From Bacteroidota bacterium (GTDB lineage: Bacteria; Bacteroidota; Bacteroidia; B-17B0; Aurantibacillaceae), in contig JADJSH010000022.1 in NCBI GenBank assembly GCA_016711805.1, forward strand, positions 1 to 56,109: a DNA stretch of 56,109 nucleotides, read 5' to 3'. The notes under the pieces were generated by a model. It had not been told where the DNA came from. It ran no database searches and saw nothing but the letters and a program-made list of their open reading frames with translations. Position numbers and translations under genes: made by a program. Shown one piece after another: positions 40,931 to 51,360 of this stretch; the first letter of the stretch is position 1, and each line of letters begins with the position of its first letter.

Positions 40931-42646
40931 ATGAGAACTGAAAAAAACGAGCCAACACCTGCGGATAATCGCAGAGACTTTTTAAAAAAATCTGCTTTAC
41001 TTGGTTTAGCAACTGTTTTCAATCCTTTATCAGAAGTGATTGCTTCTAACACAGTTTCAGAAGAATTAATAGATGATGCAGTAGCTCCAACAAAAAAAAC
41101 GATTACGTTTTTAATCACAACGGATATACATTCGCAAATTAACACGCATGATGAGTTCTTCTGGGAAAACAATCAAGCGGTTTATAAAAAGCGTGGAGGC
41201 ATGGCTGTTTTAAAAACCATGATTGATTCTTATAAAAAGAAAAATCCAGCTAATACCATTGTGTATGATGGAGGTGATTATTTTCACGGTCATGCCGTGG
41301 CATCTTTAACGGAAGGCGAAGCATTAATTCCTATTTTTAATAATTTAGGGTATGATTTAATGTTGCCAGGAAACTGGGAAGTAGTGTACAAGAAAAAGAA
41401 AATGTTGTACGATATGGGACATGCCAACGCTGCTAAAATTTGCGCTAACATGTGGCATAAAACTACTGATGCCGATAATGGAGAATTAGTTTACCAACCA
41501 TATTGGATAAAATATATTGCAGGAGTAAAAGTTGGTGTAATTGGATACACCGATCATTTAATTCCTAAACGTCAGTCGCCTGCCTACAGTGCTGGTTTAC
41601 GTTTTGATCATGCAGAAGTGAATTTAGCAAAGTACGTAAAGCTATTGAGAGAAGTAGAAGGTTGTGCGGTTGTGTTAGTTGCCACTCACATGGGCTTAGC
41701 ACAACAAGTTGGTTTAGCAAATAATCCAGCAGCCGAAGGTGTAGATATGATTTTAGGAGCCGATACGCACGAACGTGTGCGTGTTCCTATTCAAGGAAAG
41801 TACACCAAAGTAATTGAGTGTGGTGCATTTGGTTCGTTTTTGGGAAAATTAGATTTGATTATTGAGAATGGAAAATTAGTAGATACTAAATATGAATTGT
41901 TAGATGTCGATCCAGTAAAATATCCTGCGGATAAAAACATGCAGACTATGATTGATAAAGCATTTGAACCATTTAAAAAAGAAATGCAAACGGTTATTGG
42001 AACAAGCACAACTCCTTTAGTACGTTACTTCGTCATGGAAACACCGATGGATAATTTAATAACGGATGCGATTAAATGGAAATTTAAACCAGACATTGCT
42101 TTGTCTAATGGATTTCGTTTTTGCCAACCTTTAGCTGTTGACCCTAAAACTGGAGTGGCAACTATTACAAAAGAATTTTTATGGAATATGTTGCCTGTTA
42201 ATAGCGAAGCAAAAACAGCAGTCGTTACTGGTAAACAAGTATGGGATTGGTTAGAAAAAGAATTGCAAAATGCTTTTGCTAAAGACCCATCTAAACGTTT
42301 TGGTGGTTGGTTTGTAAGATACAATGGTATGGAAGTGAATTTTACGATTGGTAACGAATTTGGTAAACGTGTCAATTCCGTTAAAGTAGGCGGAGAGCCA
42401 ATTGATTTAACTAAAGAATATAGTATTGTAGCATGTGAACGAGAAGGCGATCCAGAAGATACGTTATGTAGAATTGAGCATGTGAAAAATCCAAAAAAAT
42501 CACCGTTGTTAATGCATGATGTGATTATAGAGTATTTAAAGGATCATTCGCCAGTAGCACCAAAATTGGAAGGCAGAGCAATTGCTACCGACGAACCACA
42601 AACTTTGTTAACACAGTTAAAAGGTACAACCTATGAATTCAGATAA
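40931..42646 (+). CDS. soxB: SoxB-like metallophosphatase/5'-nucleotidase-family thiosulfohydrolase
   Basis: 571 residues from the ATG at 40931, chosen because it gives the export signal NRRDFLKKSALLGLATVF (Tat-like RR). The metallophosphatase domain has TTDIHSQINTH, YDGGDYFHGH, GNWEVVYK and THMGLAQQ with ADTHERV; the C-terminal nucleotidase domain ends near VIIEYLKDHSPV. The GNWEV loop aligns with GHWEFTY of SoxB, but the His is Asn. SoxB removes sulfate from a SoxYZ-bound cysteine, and no SoxYZ or SoxXA is encoded here, so the carrier is unknown. Confidence 0.8.
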   Translation: MRTEKNEPTPADNRRDFLKKSALLGLATVFNPLSEVIASNTVSEELIDDAVAPTKKTITFLITTDIHSQINTHDEFFWENNQAVYKKRGGMAVLKTMIDSYKKKNPANTIVYDGGDYFHGHAVASLTEGEALIPIFNNLGYDLMLPGNWEVVYKKKKMLYDMGHANAAKICANMWHKTTDADNGELVYQPYWIKYIAGVKVGVIGYTDHLIPKRQSPAYSAGLRFDHAEVNLAKYVKLLREVEGCAVVLVATHMGLAQQVGLANNPAAEGVDMILGADTHERVRVPIQGKYTKVIECGAFGSFLGKLDLIIENGKLVDTKYELLDVDPVKYPADKNMQTMIDKAFEPFKKEMQTVIGTSTTPLVRYFVMETPMDNLITDAIKWKFKPDIALSNGFRFCQPLAVDPKTGVATITKEFLWNMLPVNSEAKTAVVTGKQVWDWLEKELQNAFAKDPSKRFGGWFVRYNGMEVNFTIGNEFGKRVNSVKVGGEPIDLTKEYSIVACEREGDPEDTLCRIEHVKNPKKSPLLMHDVIIEYLKDHSPVAPKLEGRAIATDEPQTLLTQLKGTTYEFR

Positions 42647-42681
42647 TCTGTAAATTTATTCGTTGTTTAAACACTAAAATT

Positions 42682-43317
42682 ATGTCAGTAGGAATAAAAG
42701 AAAAATTAAGTTTAATACTTGAAAAAAAATTAATTGATGAAATTATTGCCATTGGTAATGTGATGACTTTTAAAGAAGGTGATGTGATTATGGATTATGG
42801 CAAAAAAATTAAATTCATGCCTTTGATTCTAAGTGGCACCATCAGAGTGATGCGCAAAGATGAAGAGGATCGTGAAATTTTATTGTACTATTTAAGTTCT
42901 AACGAAAGTTGCGCCATGGCCTATACATGTTGTATGGAAGCAAAGAAAAGTGAAATTAAAGCCATTGCTGAAGATAGTGTTGAATTGATTGGTATACCTC
43001 ACGAAAAATTAGATGAGTGGTTAACTAAATACCCAAGTTGGAAAAGTTATATCTTCAATAGTTTTACGCAACGATTTAATGAGCTTTTAAAATCATTAGA
43101 AAGTATTGCCTTTAATAAATTAGATGAACGTTTAATTAAATATTTGAAGAATAAAACCAAAGTTTCTGGTAAATCCTCTATTCAATTATCTCATAACCAA
43201 ATTGCCGAAGAAATGGGAACAAGCCGTGTGGTTATTTCTCGTTTGCTAAAACAATTAGAGAATGACAAAAAACTGATTTTGTATAGAAATGAGATTAAAT
43301 TATTAAGTGGATTTTAG
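42682..43317 (+). CDS. CRP/FNR regulator with sensor Cys cluster, candidate S-box regulator
   Basis: 211 residues. The sensor domain has a Cys cluster, SCAMAYTCCM (Cys77, 83, 84), where CRP binds cAMP, so thiol or persulfide sensing is plausible. The HTH reads SHNQIAEEMGTSRVVISRLL. Against CRP (S-R-E-T-V-G-R), the Arg that reads G in TGT and the final Arg are kept, but the Glu that reads G of TGTGA is Val. That predicts a TGTAA half-site, exactly the S-box. The FNR homologue CprK also has Val here and binds TTAAT. Last gene of the thiosulfate operon. Confidence 0.85.
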   Translation: MSVGIKEKLSLILEKKLIDEIIAIGNVMTFKEGDVIMDYGKKIKFMPLILSGTIRVMRKDEEDREILLYYLSSNESCAMAYTCCMEAKKSEIKAIAEDSVELIGIPHEKLDEWLTKYPSWKSYIFNSFTQRFNELLKSLESIAFNKLDERLIKYLKNKTKVSGKSSIQLSHNQIAEEMGTSRVVISRLLKQLENDKKLILYRNEIKLLSGF

Positions 43318-43359
43318 AATAATGGGTCTTAAATATGGCTTACATCCTTTCTAACAAAA

Positions 43360-43383
43360 AAACCACTTGATTATCAAGTGGTT
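43360..43383 (+). terminator. Terminator of the sulfur operon
   Basis: AAACCACTTGA pairs perfectly with TCAAGTGGTTT around TT (arms 43360-43370 and 43373-43383) with A-runs before and T-rich sequence after. It closes the operon that starts at 35731. Confidence 0.9.
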
Positions 43384-43935
43384 TTGTTGTTTAAGTGACC
43401 CTGATTGGAACCAAATCGTGAAATGCACTGATATATAGCCATTTAGAAGTACTTGAAAAATCCAGGACTCAAACGAGCGATGTATTAAAAAATTAAATTA
43501 GAAAAGAACGGCACTTATTTTTCACTAACATAAAATTAGTGATTTATCTCTGATTAAAGAAGATTAATTTTTAAACTATTTTATCTGGTCAAATTTCTAG
43601 TTTTTGTGCCTAATTTGGAGAGGATAGACTCATGGAATTAAGAAATGAATTTTTTAAGAGCATAAATTCAGTTTCAACTTTCAGCACACCGATTTTAAAA
43701 AAGATTATTGGCGGCATTAAAGATGTTTGCCCGTCAATTTATGTTTTTTAAAAAGTAAAATATTTCGGTTTTGAATCCAAATTAATACCTCTTTGTTTTT
43801 TTGAGAATAATTAATTGTCCCCCTAAAAAAATAGTACCCTAAATTTTATAATTAAGTATTTTTTATTTAGGATCCTTTATTAATGGCTTAATCCTTATTA
43901 ATCGTTTGCCCTTTAGAAAGTATTGCCTTGGATTT
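43384..43935. other. 552-bp intergenic junction between sulfur operon and accessory region
   Basis: No convincing gene. On the minus strand GGTTCCAATCAGGGTCAC (43395-43412) resembles a tRNA 3' end, but no T-stem can be paired. A 39-codon ORF (43632-43751, starting MELRNEFFKSINSVS) has no visible promoter. The sequence changes from operonic to isolated here, so an old insertion junction is possible but unproven. Confidence 0.35.
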
Positions 43936-45097
43936 TTAGGGACAAAGGTTCTTCTTTTCAACCGAATCTATTGCAATATCTGCAAAGCTGTTTAGCCAAT
44001 CAATAATCTCTTGAACTTCATCGTCCGATAAACCAACCGCGTCTTGTTCTAAAATATCTCTTGCCTCTTTAATGGTCATTTTACTTTCTGGAATACTTAC
44101 GCCCGTTAACTCACATTTAATACGTGCCGTAATTTTCTCATCAAGTCTTTCCCATTCTAAAGGTGATGAAAATTGAGATTCAATGATTGATTTACTTTTA
44201 TAAATTGCATCAAACAGACGTTTGTTATTTTCTTTATCTCCAGTATTAATATAAAGCTCTATTCTCATATAATCTCTAGTAGCAACACTATTAAAGCTGA
44301 TGCCACTTGTGCCAGTTGCTCCGCCAATCCAACTATCTTTACTTGGATTTACGTTTGAATATAAACCAGTTACTTTATTTAATTCCTTTATAAATTCTGC
44401 CCAAAATTTCAATCTTACGGCAAACCTTCCTTTGTTTTCCTCTTGAGCACCAACTTCTTCTCGGTTTTTATTGGCCATACTAATTACGAAATCTTCTGCT
44501 TCCTTAATTGGAATGATTTGTTCCATATTTAAAAACAACTGCTCTTGCAATTTATAAGGGGTTGCTTTAAAACATTGCAAACGTAAACCATAATTTAATA
44601 ACCATAGAACGGATGATGTCACTTCTTTTCTGAACTCACCAGCAATCATCATTATTCGTTGGGAGTTACCGATATTTAATTTCTCTCTAAAATCTTCTGT
44701 TTCTAAAAACTCTTGTAATACTTCTTCTGCACGTTCGGTGCGACCAACTTTGGCAAGGTATTGCGTATAAATTGTAATGATTTGGCTTGAATTAAGTGTC
44801 GCTTCAATAGGACGCATATTTAAGCACTTGCAAGGTTACATCCTTTCCGGTATCATCTAATTTATTTTCAATAATAACCAGGTTACCTTGTTTATCTATT
44901 GCCAGTAAGTCTAAACGTTCATAAGTATCATTAAATCCATCAAATTCCTTTTGAATAATGAGCAAATCTTCATTTAAACACGAAGGGTTATTAGCAATCC
45001 ATTCTTGCAAATGCTCGCGCTCCTTAAAGCCCAACTGTTTGAAAGTAGTGCTTTCAATTTTTTCAATTCGATTTTTAGACTTATCAATTATATACAT
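43936..45097 (-). CDS. PD-(D/E)XK nuclease-like protein with DUF4268 domain, split by a shift
   Basis: The 5' part (44804-45097) encodes a PD-(D/E)XK fold with ERLDLLAIDKQGNLVIIENKLD, the D...ExK catalytic set. The 3' part (43936-44817) is a DUF4268 domain with WIGGATGTSGISFNSVATRD and EARDILEQDAVGLSDDEVQ. The two frames overlap around KYASY, where such proteins normally continue YASYCSTL-like into the second domain, so one base is probably extra or two missing near 44810. These proteins accompany defence islands and are thought to cleave DNA. Last gene of the minus-strand restriction cluster. Confidence 0.75.
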
Positions 45098-45120
45098 ACG
45101 CTTTCAATAGATTCTATTTT

Positions 45121-45732
45121 TTAAAATGGTTTGCAAGTAATGCCGAAGATCGAAATCTTCTTTTGACTTGGTTTATCTCTATTATCATAAATGTGTCTAA
45201 TGGATTTATTGGAAAGATTCATTTCACTGCTTCCGCTATTCATTCCATTTGATGCTTTCCACTGGTATTTAACCGAAAGATTAGTAATTGAGGAATTTTG
45301 ACACAAATAAGCAATATAATCACCTATAGTTACAGATATATAATCCATGCAGAATTTACTTTGAATCACACTTGTAACACTGCTACCTACTAATCTGTTA
45401 GCCGAGTTAAATTGTTCTATTGTAGGGAATGTATTAGCACATCCTCCAACAGCGCCAATATATGACTCTAATGCTTCTGCTTTTTTCTTTATTTCTTTAT
45501 ATTCTGAAATTTCAGATGCAGAATAGTCCTCTTTTTTTAATTGATCATCAATATCGTCTGCTACCCTTGAAGCATCTCGCATAAGATCTTCAGAATCATC
45601 TTTGCTTATAACTTTTTCTTGGAAATCACGAGCTATGCGAGATAGTTTGTAATCAAAATCACTTGGAGTATCGTTATAATAAGTCCAACCTAATGGTAAC
45701 AGAAATATGTATATTAAAAATGCTTTCATCAT
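45121..45732 (-). CDS. Secreted protein of unknown function in the restriction cluster
   Basis: 203 residues with an N-terminal hydrophobic signal (MMKAFLIYIFLLPLGWTYYN), a helical coiled-coil-like segment (DFQEKVISKDDSEDLMRDAS, YKEIKKKAEALES), then a part with four Cys, possibly disulfide-bonded (GGCANTFP, KFCMDYI, YLCQNSS, ITCKPF). It begins 9 bp after the hsdR stop. No family recognised. It may be envelope-located, odd for a restriction operon. Confidence 0.65.
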   Translation of the reverse strand: MMKAFLIYIFLLPLGWTYYNDTPSDFDYKLSRIARDFQEKVISKDDSEDLMRDASRVADDIDDQLKKEDYSASEISEYKEIKKKAEALESYIGAVGGCANTFPTIEQFNSANRLVGSSVTSVIQSKFCMDYISVTIGDYIAYLCQNSSITNLSVKYQWKASNGMNSGSSEMNLSNKSIRHIYDNRDKPSQKKISIFGITCKPF

Positions 45733-45741
45733 AATTATAGG

Positions 45742-48132
45742 TTACGCCACCCTCTTGTCATATAAATATTTCTGGAAATCAATAAACAACTTACTAATAT
45801 CTCCAACGTTGCCTAAAACTTCTTTAGCGTCTTCTAATGATTGATATTTATTGGTAAGGAGTATTGGTAGTTTTTCCTGATCAAGTTCTTCCACGCCAGT
45901 TTCAATGTATTTGCTTAACACAAATTCAATAAACTCTTTTTGTTTATCGCTTAGTAAAGCAAAAATGGTTGCCTCGGCAGCTTAACTCTAGCTTCTCTTG
46001 TAAGCGCATTAAAATTGCTGTTAAATACATATTCTAATACATCAAACAAGTCGCTTTTTTCCATGTTGACTAATTGCTGTAATGTATGTAAATCATCTTT
46101 ACTGAATCCAGCTTCATCTAGTTTTTCTAAAAGCGTTTTTCGGGTTAATGGATTACTCCAGATGGTCCTTAATTCTTCTTCACTTTTAAATAACTCTGGA
46201 AGTTTACCAAACAAGTTTTCCATAAACTCTGCTGACGAAATAGGTTTGCCATCTGCACTCCAAAATGACGTGACATCATGGATTGTATTTCGCGCACTTT
46301 ACCATCAGCTAATTTTACTTTGATCTTCTTTTTCTTATTGCACACACAGGTAATTCGCCACAAATTTCGCATTCAGTAATTGGTGGTTTTTCGCAAATGC
46401 AAGGTGTTTGACCACAGACTTTACAAGGTTGTGAGGCGGCTTGGAGTGTCTATACACTCGCAAACTACTTTACCGCATACCTCACAAGGCAATGCGTCAC
46501 CGTCCCATTCAGGGTCAGCAAAATGATGAAAGGCATCAACGAAATCATAAATTGTAAAAAATTCCTTTCCTTCAAATAAACGAGTACCTCTACCTATAAT
46601 TTGTTTAAACTCTATCATAGAGTTTACAGGACGCAATAAAACGATGTTTCTAATGTTCCTTGCATCAACCCCAGTTGATAGTTTTTGTGAGGTAGTCAAT
46701 ATAGTTGTAATGTTTTTCGTTGTCTTGAAACTCACGTAAAAACGTTTCACCTATAGCGCCACCATTAGCCGTTACCTCACACAATAGTTTGTATCAGTAC
46801 TTGTTTTGTATTGGTTCACTAGATCGCGAATAGCCGCGGCGTGTTCCTGTGTTGCACAAAAAATAATGGCTTTCTCTTTTTGATTAGCATCATCCATGTA
46901 TTTTTTTACACGATACGCTTCTCTCTCTAATTTCTATAATGCGATTAAAGTCTTTTCTTCATATAATTTGCCAGACTCGATTTCTCCTTCTATCACATTA
47001 TCATCGCTCGTGTACCTATAATCGTCTAAAGTGGTTTTAATACGCTTTACTTTAAACGGAGTTAAGAAACCATCGTTAATACCATCTTTTAAGGAATAGA
47101 CATAGACTGGTTCATTAAAGTATTTGTATGTATCTACGTTATCCTGACGTTTTGGAGTGGCAGTTAAACCTAATTGAACGGCTGGCGAAAAGTATTCTAA
47201 AATAGCTCTCCAGTTACCTTCGTCGTTCGCGCCACCGCGGTGGCATTCATCAATAATAATTAAATCAAAATAGTCGGATGGATACTGACCAAAGTAAGCT
47301 TGTGGTTTACCTTCTTTGTCGGTGCCACTCATAAAGGTTTGAAAGATGGTGAAAAAGATACTACCGTTGGTAGGTACTTTACCATCTTTTTTTATCTCGT
47401 TTGGTTTAATGCGTATTAAGGCATCTTCAGCAAATGATGAAAATGAGTTGTAAGCCTGATCCGCTAGAATATTTCTATCTGCTAAAAATAATACACGAGG
47501 TCTTCGGCTTCCATCTCGTTTTAAATTCCAACGAGTTTGAAATAATTTCCAAGCTATTTGAAAAGCAATGGCAGTTTTACCGGTCCCTGTTGCCAAGGTT
47601 AATAGTATTCTATCCTTTTTATTGGCAACGGCCTCTAATGCCTTTAAAACGGCTAATTCTTGATAATAACGTAGTTGCCAGCTACCACCTTTATCTTCAA
47701 AGGGAACAGCTGCAAATTTTTCTCTCCATTCGTTTTGAATGGCGAAGGTTTTGTTCCATAATTCATCAGGTGTTAAAAACGTATTAACTAAACCTTCTTT
47801 ACCCGTTTTTAAACAGATGCTGTAAATCTCTTTACCGTTAGTACTGTATGCAGTTTCAGTTTTAATTTCTCAGCATATATTTTTGCTTGTGCAACACCTT
47901 CTCCAACTTCTAACTTAACGCTTTTGGCTTCCACTACAGCTAGTTTAATGCCTTTATACACTAAGATATAATCAGCTATCATTGGCTTGGAACGACCACC
48001 ACCAGTTTGAATTTTACCATCGGTAATTTTTTGCACTTGCTCACGAAGGATCTTAGAACCTTCAATAACTCCCCAACCGCAATTTCTCAAAATTGGGTCA
48101 ATTAAATCTGCTCTTGTTTCGGCTTCGTTCAT
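45742..48132 (-). pseudogene. hsdR: Type I restriction endonuclease subunit HsdR (EcoEI-like), broken by several shifts
   Basis: The restriction/translocase subunit. Joined frames give about 797 codons, normal for EcoEI-type HsdR. Order: N-terminal nuclease part (MNEAETRADLIDPILRNCGW, LAVVEAKS), helicase domain with TLATGTGKTAIAFQ and IIIDECHRGG, helicase C with KQIIGRGTRLFEG, a zinc-type Cys region (CEVCGKVVCEC, later CKVCG, CEICGELP), then the C-terminal domain ending KYLYDKRVA. Shifts lie near 47860 (A4 short of A5), 46945 (A4 short of A5), 46780 (GG for GGG), 46725 (A5 for A6), 46435 and 46370 and 45980. At most these are one-base changes, so the gene is probably intact in the cell. Confidence 0.8.
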
Positions 48133-48580
48133 ACTCTTGTATTTTCAAATTTTGGGTTACATTTCAAAATAAAAAATGCTTCGGCGAAGTGCACAAAGTT
48201 TTTACCAAAACTTGTTGGGATTAAAATGTTAAATCGTGTTGTTTTTTCCTTTATCCAATCGCCAACATTAGCATCACCTAACAATGCTTGAAATTCGGCG
48301 TCACCCAATAATGATTTTGATAAATTGCTATTAGAACTATTAGGATTATATGCTGTGATTGATAACGTGCATTAGAGTTCGCATTAACCTTACCAACCTT
48401 TAAATATGTATCATTCCATTTGAAAATATAAACAGCAGCTTTATTGGCTGGTAATTGTAATGGGATGTGATTTTGAATACCTAAATTCCATTGAATAAGT
48501 TCAATATCATTAGCATCCCCATTAAAACCAGCATATATTGCAGAATTGCACAATGCTTGAATATCTTGTTGTGTTATCAT
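48129..48580 (-). CDS. GIY-YIG nuclease-like protein in the hsd operon, one shift
   Basis: About 150 residues after adding one T near 48350. The open part starts MITQQDIQALCNSAIYAGF and has KAAVYIFKWNDTYLKVGKVN, a GIY-YIG-like core in which VYIF and LKVGKV replace GIYIY and YVG. The restored end reads SLLGDAEFQALLGDANVGDW, then FEAFFILKCNPKFENTRV-like, and its TGA overlaps the hsdR ATG by 4 bp. Its ATG in turn overlaps the hsdS stop by 4 bp. Genes of this kind sit inside some type I systems; their role is unknown. Confidence 0.72.
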
Positions 48581-49834
48581 ACTAATGCCGTTGCTGTTTT
48601 TAATTCACCACTAAACGCCTTTTGTAAAACTGATTTTTTAAGTTCTTCTAAATCATTTATTTTTTGAGTATAGATTGCTTCTAATTTTTTTGTTTCTTTT
48701 GATAGAGCATCCAGTTTTTGAACGATGGCTTGTTGTTCTTTTAAAGATTTCGGGACTGGAAAAACAAAATTTACAAGTGTTTTAATAGGTAATTGGGGTT
48801 GTGCTGCACCCGTTACTTGCTTTCTTATTTGTTCTTTGATGATTCCAGACCTTAGTATCTCAAAAAGATATTCTGACGTAATTTGCTTTAAATTGGGTCT
48901 AAAGATTAACATTCCTGAATTGATGCGAATATTGTCAAACTCAACATCACTATTGTAAACACCAAGATTACCAATAGTTCCTCTTGTTGTCATTACAACA
49001 TCATTCCTTTTTAATTTTCCTTTTTCCCATTGCTTTGTCTTTTGCTTCACTGATGAACATTGTAGTGTCAAACTCAAATCCAGTGGGTCTAACATTTTTT
49101 GTGTTCATAAAAAGACAAAAACCTTCATCTGTAAAATCTTTTTTGAGTTGGATAGTTTTTTCCTCTATCACCATCAACAATTTCGATTAAATCACTTTCC
49201 CCTAATCGTCTCTCTTCCCAACCCTCCACATTATTCTCAAACACCCCTTGCAAATAACTTTCAAAAAGTTGTTTGGCGTTTTTGAGGTTTTGTTCGGCAT
49301 TAATTTTTGCCTTGCCTATGGCGGCAAATGCTTCATCTAAGAGGGCTACGATGCGTTGTTGTTCTGGAAGGGATGGAATGGGAATTTTCAAATTACCTAA
49401 ATTTGCTTGAGACAAAGTAGGTATTGCTGTGCCCCCAATAATTTGACGCTCTTGTTCTTTAAATTCTCTGCTGTTCATAAAGAAAAACAAATATTTACTT
49501 GAACACTTTAATTCTTTTAGAACAACAAATTGAGGATTGATTGTTGCTTTTTCGGGTAGATTTTCTATCAGTGCTATTTACCAATTGATGCAGTTTTACA
49601 ATAAATAATATCACCATCAAAAATCTTAATTTCTGGAGACTCGTCATATTTGAACCAAGAAATATAAGTGCAATTTTTATAAATAATTTGGTTATCTTTT
49701 ATGTTTGAAGGACTTAATGAAATCGCTCCTTCGCCTTCTTCAACCAAATCTTGTTTTGTATAACCTCTATAACCAATTCGCCCTTTTATCGTGCAGACCT
49801 CATCCAATGTCTTTATTACCCAACCTTTTTTCAT
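48577..49834 (-). pseudogene. hsdS: Type I restriction specificity subunit HsdS, broken by three shifts
   Basis: DNA-recognition subunit. Joined frames give about 419 residues with the standard two-repeat plan: target domain 1 (GWVIKTLDEVCTIKGRIGY), conserved coil 1 (IPSLPEQQRIVALLDEAFAA), target domain 2 (EIVDGDRGKNYPTQK, NDVVMTTRGTIGNLGVY) and conserved coil 2 (KSLKEQQAIVQKLDALSK) ending AFSGELKTATALV. Shifts are near 49577 (an A missing), 49145 (A-run) and 49015 (A-run). The start codon overlaps the hsdM stop (ATGA). Probably intact in the cell. Confidence 0.8.
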
Positions 49835-51284
49835 ATCAGTTCCAATATTGAGTTTAAAATATCAGCACTTTCTTCATCCAGGGCTTTCATTTCTTCTAAA
49901 ATTTCTTGCGGTTGACGTAAAGCGGCCTCTTCTTTTTTGTTAGGATTTTTAGCGCTAAGGTCAAAGGTGCTTTGGTCAATGTCTTTTATGCTGATGCTCC
50001 AAGAGTTTTCGCTTTCTTTTTTAGTTTTTTGCAATTCAATAAAGTCGGCTAAATCTTTTTCGTTAAGGGCATTGGTCTTACCTAAATTTCTATCTAAATT
50101 CAATTGGTAAAACCATACCTTTTTGGTGGCACTACCTTTTTCAAAAAACAATACTACCGTTTTTACACCAGCACCAGTAAAGGTTCCAGCAGGTAAATCT
50201 AATACTGTATGTAAGTTACAGTTTTCTAATAAAGTTTTTCGGATGGCAACAGAAGCATTATCGGTATTGCTTAAAAATGTATTTTAATAACCACACCAGC
50301 TTTACCCCAGCTTTTTAGTATTTTAATAAAGTGCTGCATAAACAAGGAAGCCGTTTCGCCAGTTTTAATAGGGAAGTTTTGTTGTACTTCTGCACGTTCT
50401 TTTCCACCAAACGGAGGATTGGCCAATACTATATTGTATCGGTCTTTCTCTTGTATATCGGCAAGGTTTTCTGCAAGTGTATTGGTATGTATAATGTTTG
50501 GTGCTTCAATCCCATGAAAAATCATATTCATGGTACCAATTATGTAAGCCAATGATTTTTTTTCTTTACCATAAAAGGTCTTTTTCTGCAAAGTCGTTAC
50601 GTCGGTAGTAGTTAATTTTTTACTGTTTTGTAAATAGGCAAATGCTTCACACAAAAAGCCAGCACTACCAGCAGCACCATCGTAAATTTTGTTTCCTATT
50701 TGTGGAGCAACAACTTTTACAATGGTCGTAATCAAAGGGCGTGGTGTGTAATACTCGCCACCATTTCGCCCAGCATTACCCATATTTTGTATTTTAGATT
50801 CATACAAATGGCTCATTTCGTGCTTTTCTGCGTGTGTACGGAAACGTAATTCGTCAATACGGTTTATTACTTCACGTAAGTTATAACCACTTTGTACGCG
50901 GTTTTTTAGTTCGCTGAAAATCTCACCAATTTTATATTCAATCGTATCAGGGCTTTCTGCTTCAGTTTTAAACTTCTTTAAATAAGGGAATAGTTTAATA
51001 TTTACAAAGTCAGCTAAATCATCACCTGTTAAAGCTTTGTGGTGGTCTATCTTTCCATCCTTGCCTTTAGGTGCAGCCCAGGTTGTCCATTGAAATTTTT
51101 TTTCAATAATGGGTGTGTAATCTTTACCTGTTAATTCGGCGGCAGTAGCTTTGTCTTTTTCTAAATCATCTAAGTACTTTAAAAACAAAATCCACGAGGT
51201 TTGTTCTACGTAATCTAATTCACTTCCACAGCCTGCATCTTTGTGCAGGATATCATCCACATTTTTAAAAGTTTGTTCGAACAT
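49831..51284 (-). CDS. hsdM: Type I DNA methyltransferase subunit HsdM, one shift
   Basis: N6-adenine methyltransferase of the type I system. The main frame (50271-51284) has the N-terminal domain, NGGEYYTPRPLITTIVKVV, motif I GAAGSAGFLCEA and catalytic NPPF (VLANPPFGG). It ends at GVVIKIHF. One more A in the A4 run near 50280 gives VVIKNTFLSNTDNASVAIR and continues through GTFTGAGVKTVVLFFEKG to the end at 49831, about 484 residues. First gene of the operon, divergent from the gene at 51361. Confidence 0.88.
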
Positions 51285-51360
51285 ATATGAGTATTAATTT
51301 ACTTTTATTAAGTTTAAGCTACATTAAGCTATAATTATTACGAAATATAAGAAATTTTAG

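Noticed and set aside
42025..42375. 116-codon minus-strand ORF inside the SoxB-like gene
   Set aside because: Shadow frame; no recognisable domain.
43395..43412. tRNA-like 3' end (GGTTCCAATCAGGGTCAC on the minus strand)
   Set aside because: The T-loop-like TTC is present but no T-stem or acceptor pairing can be formed, and no anticodon arm lies at the right distance.
43632..43751. 39-codon ORF in the junction region
   Set aside because: No promoter or family pattern; probably chance in AT-rich DNA.
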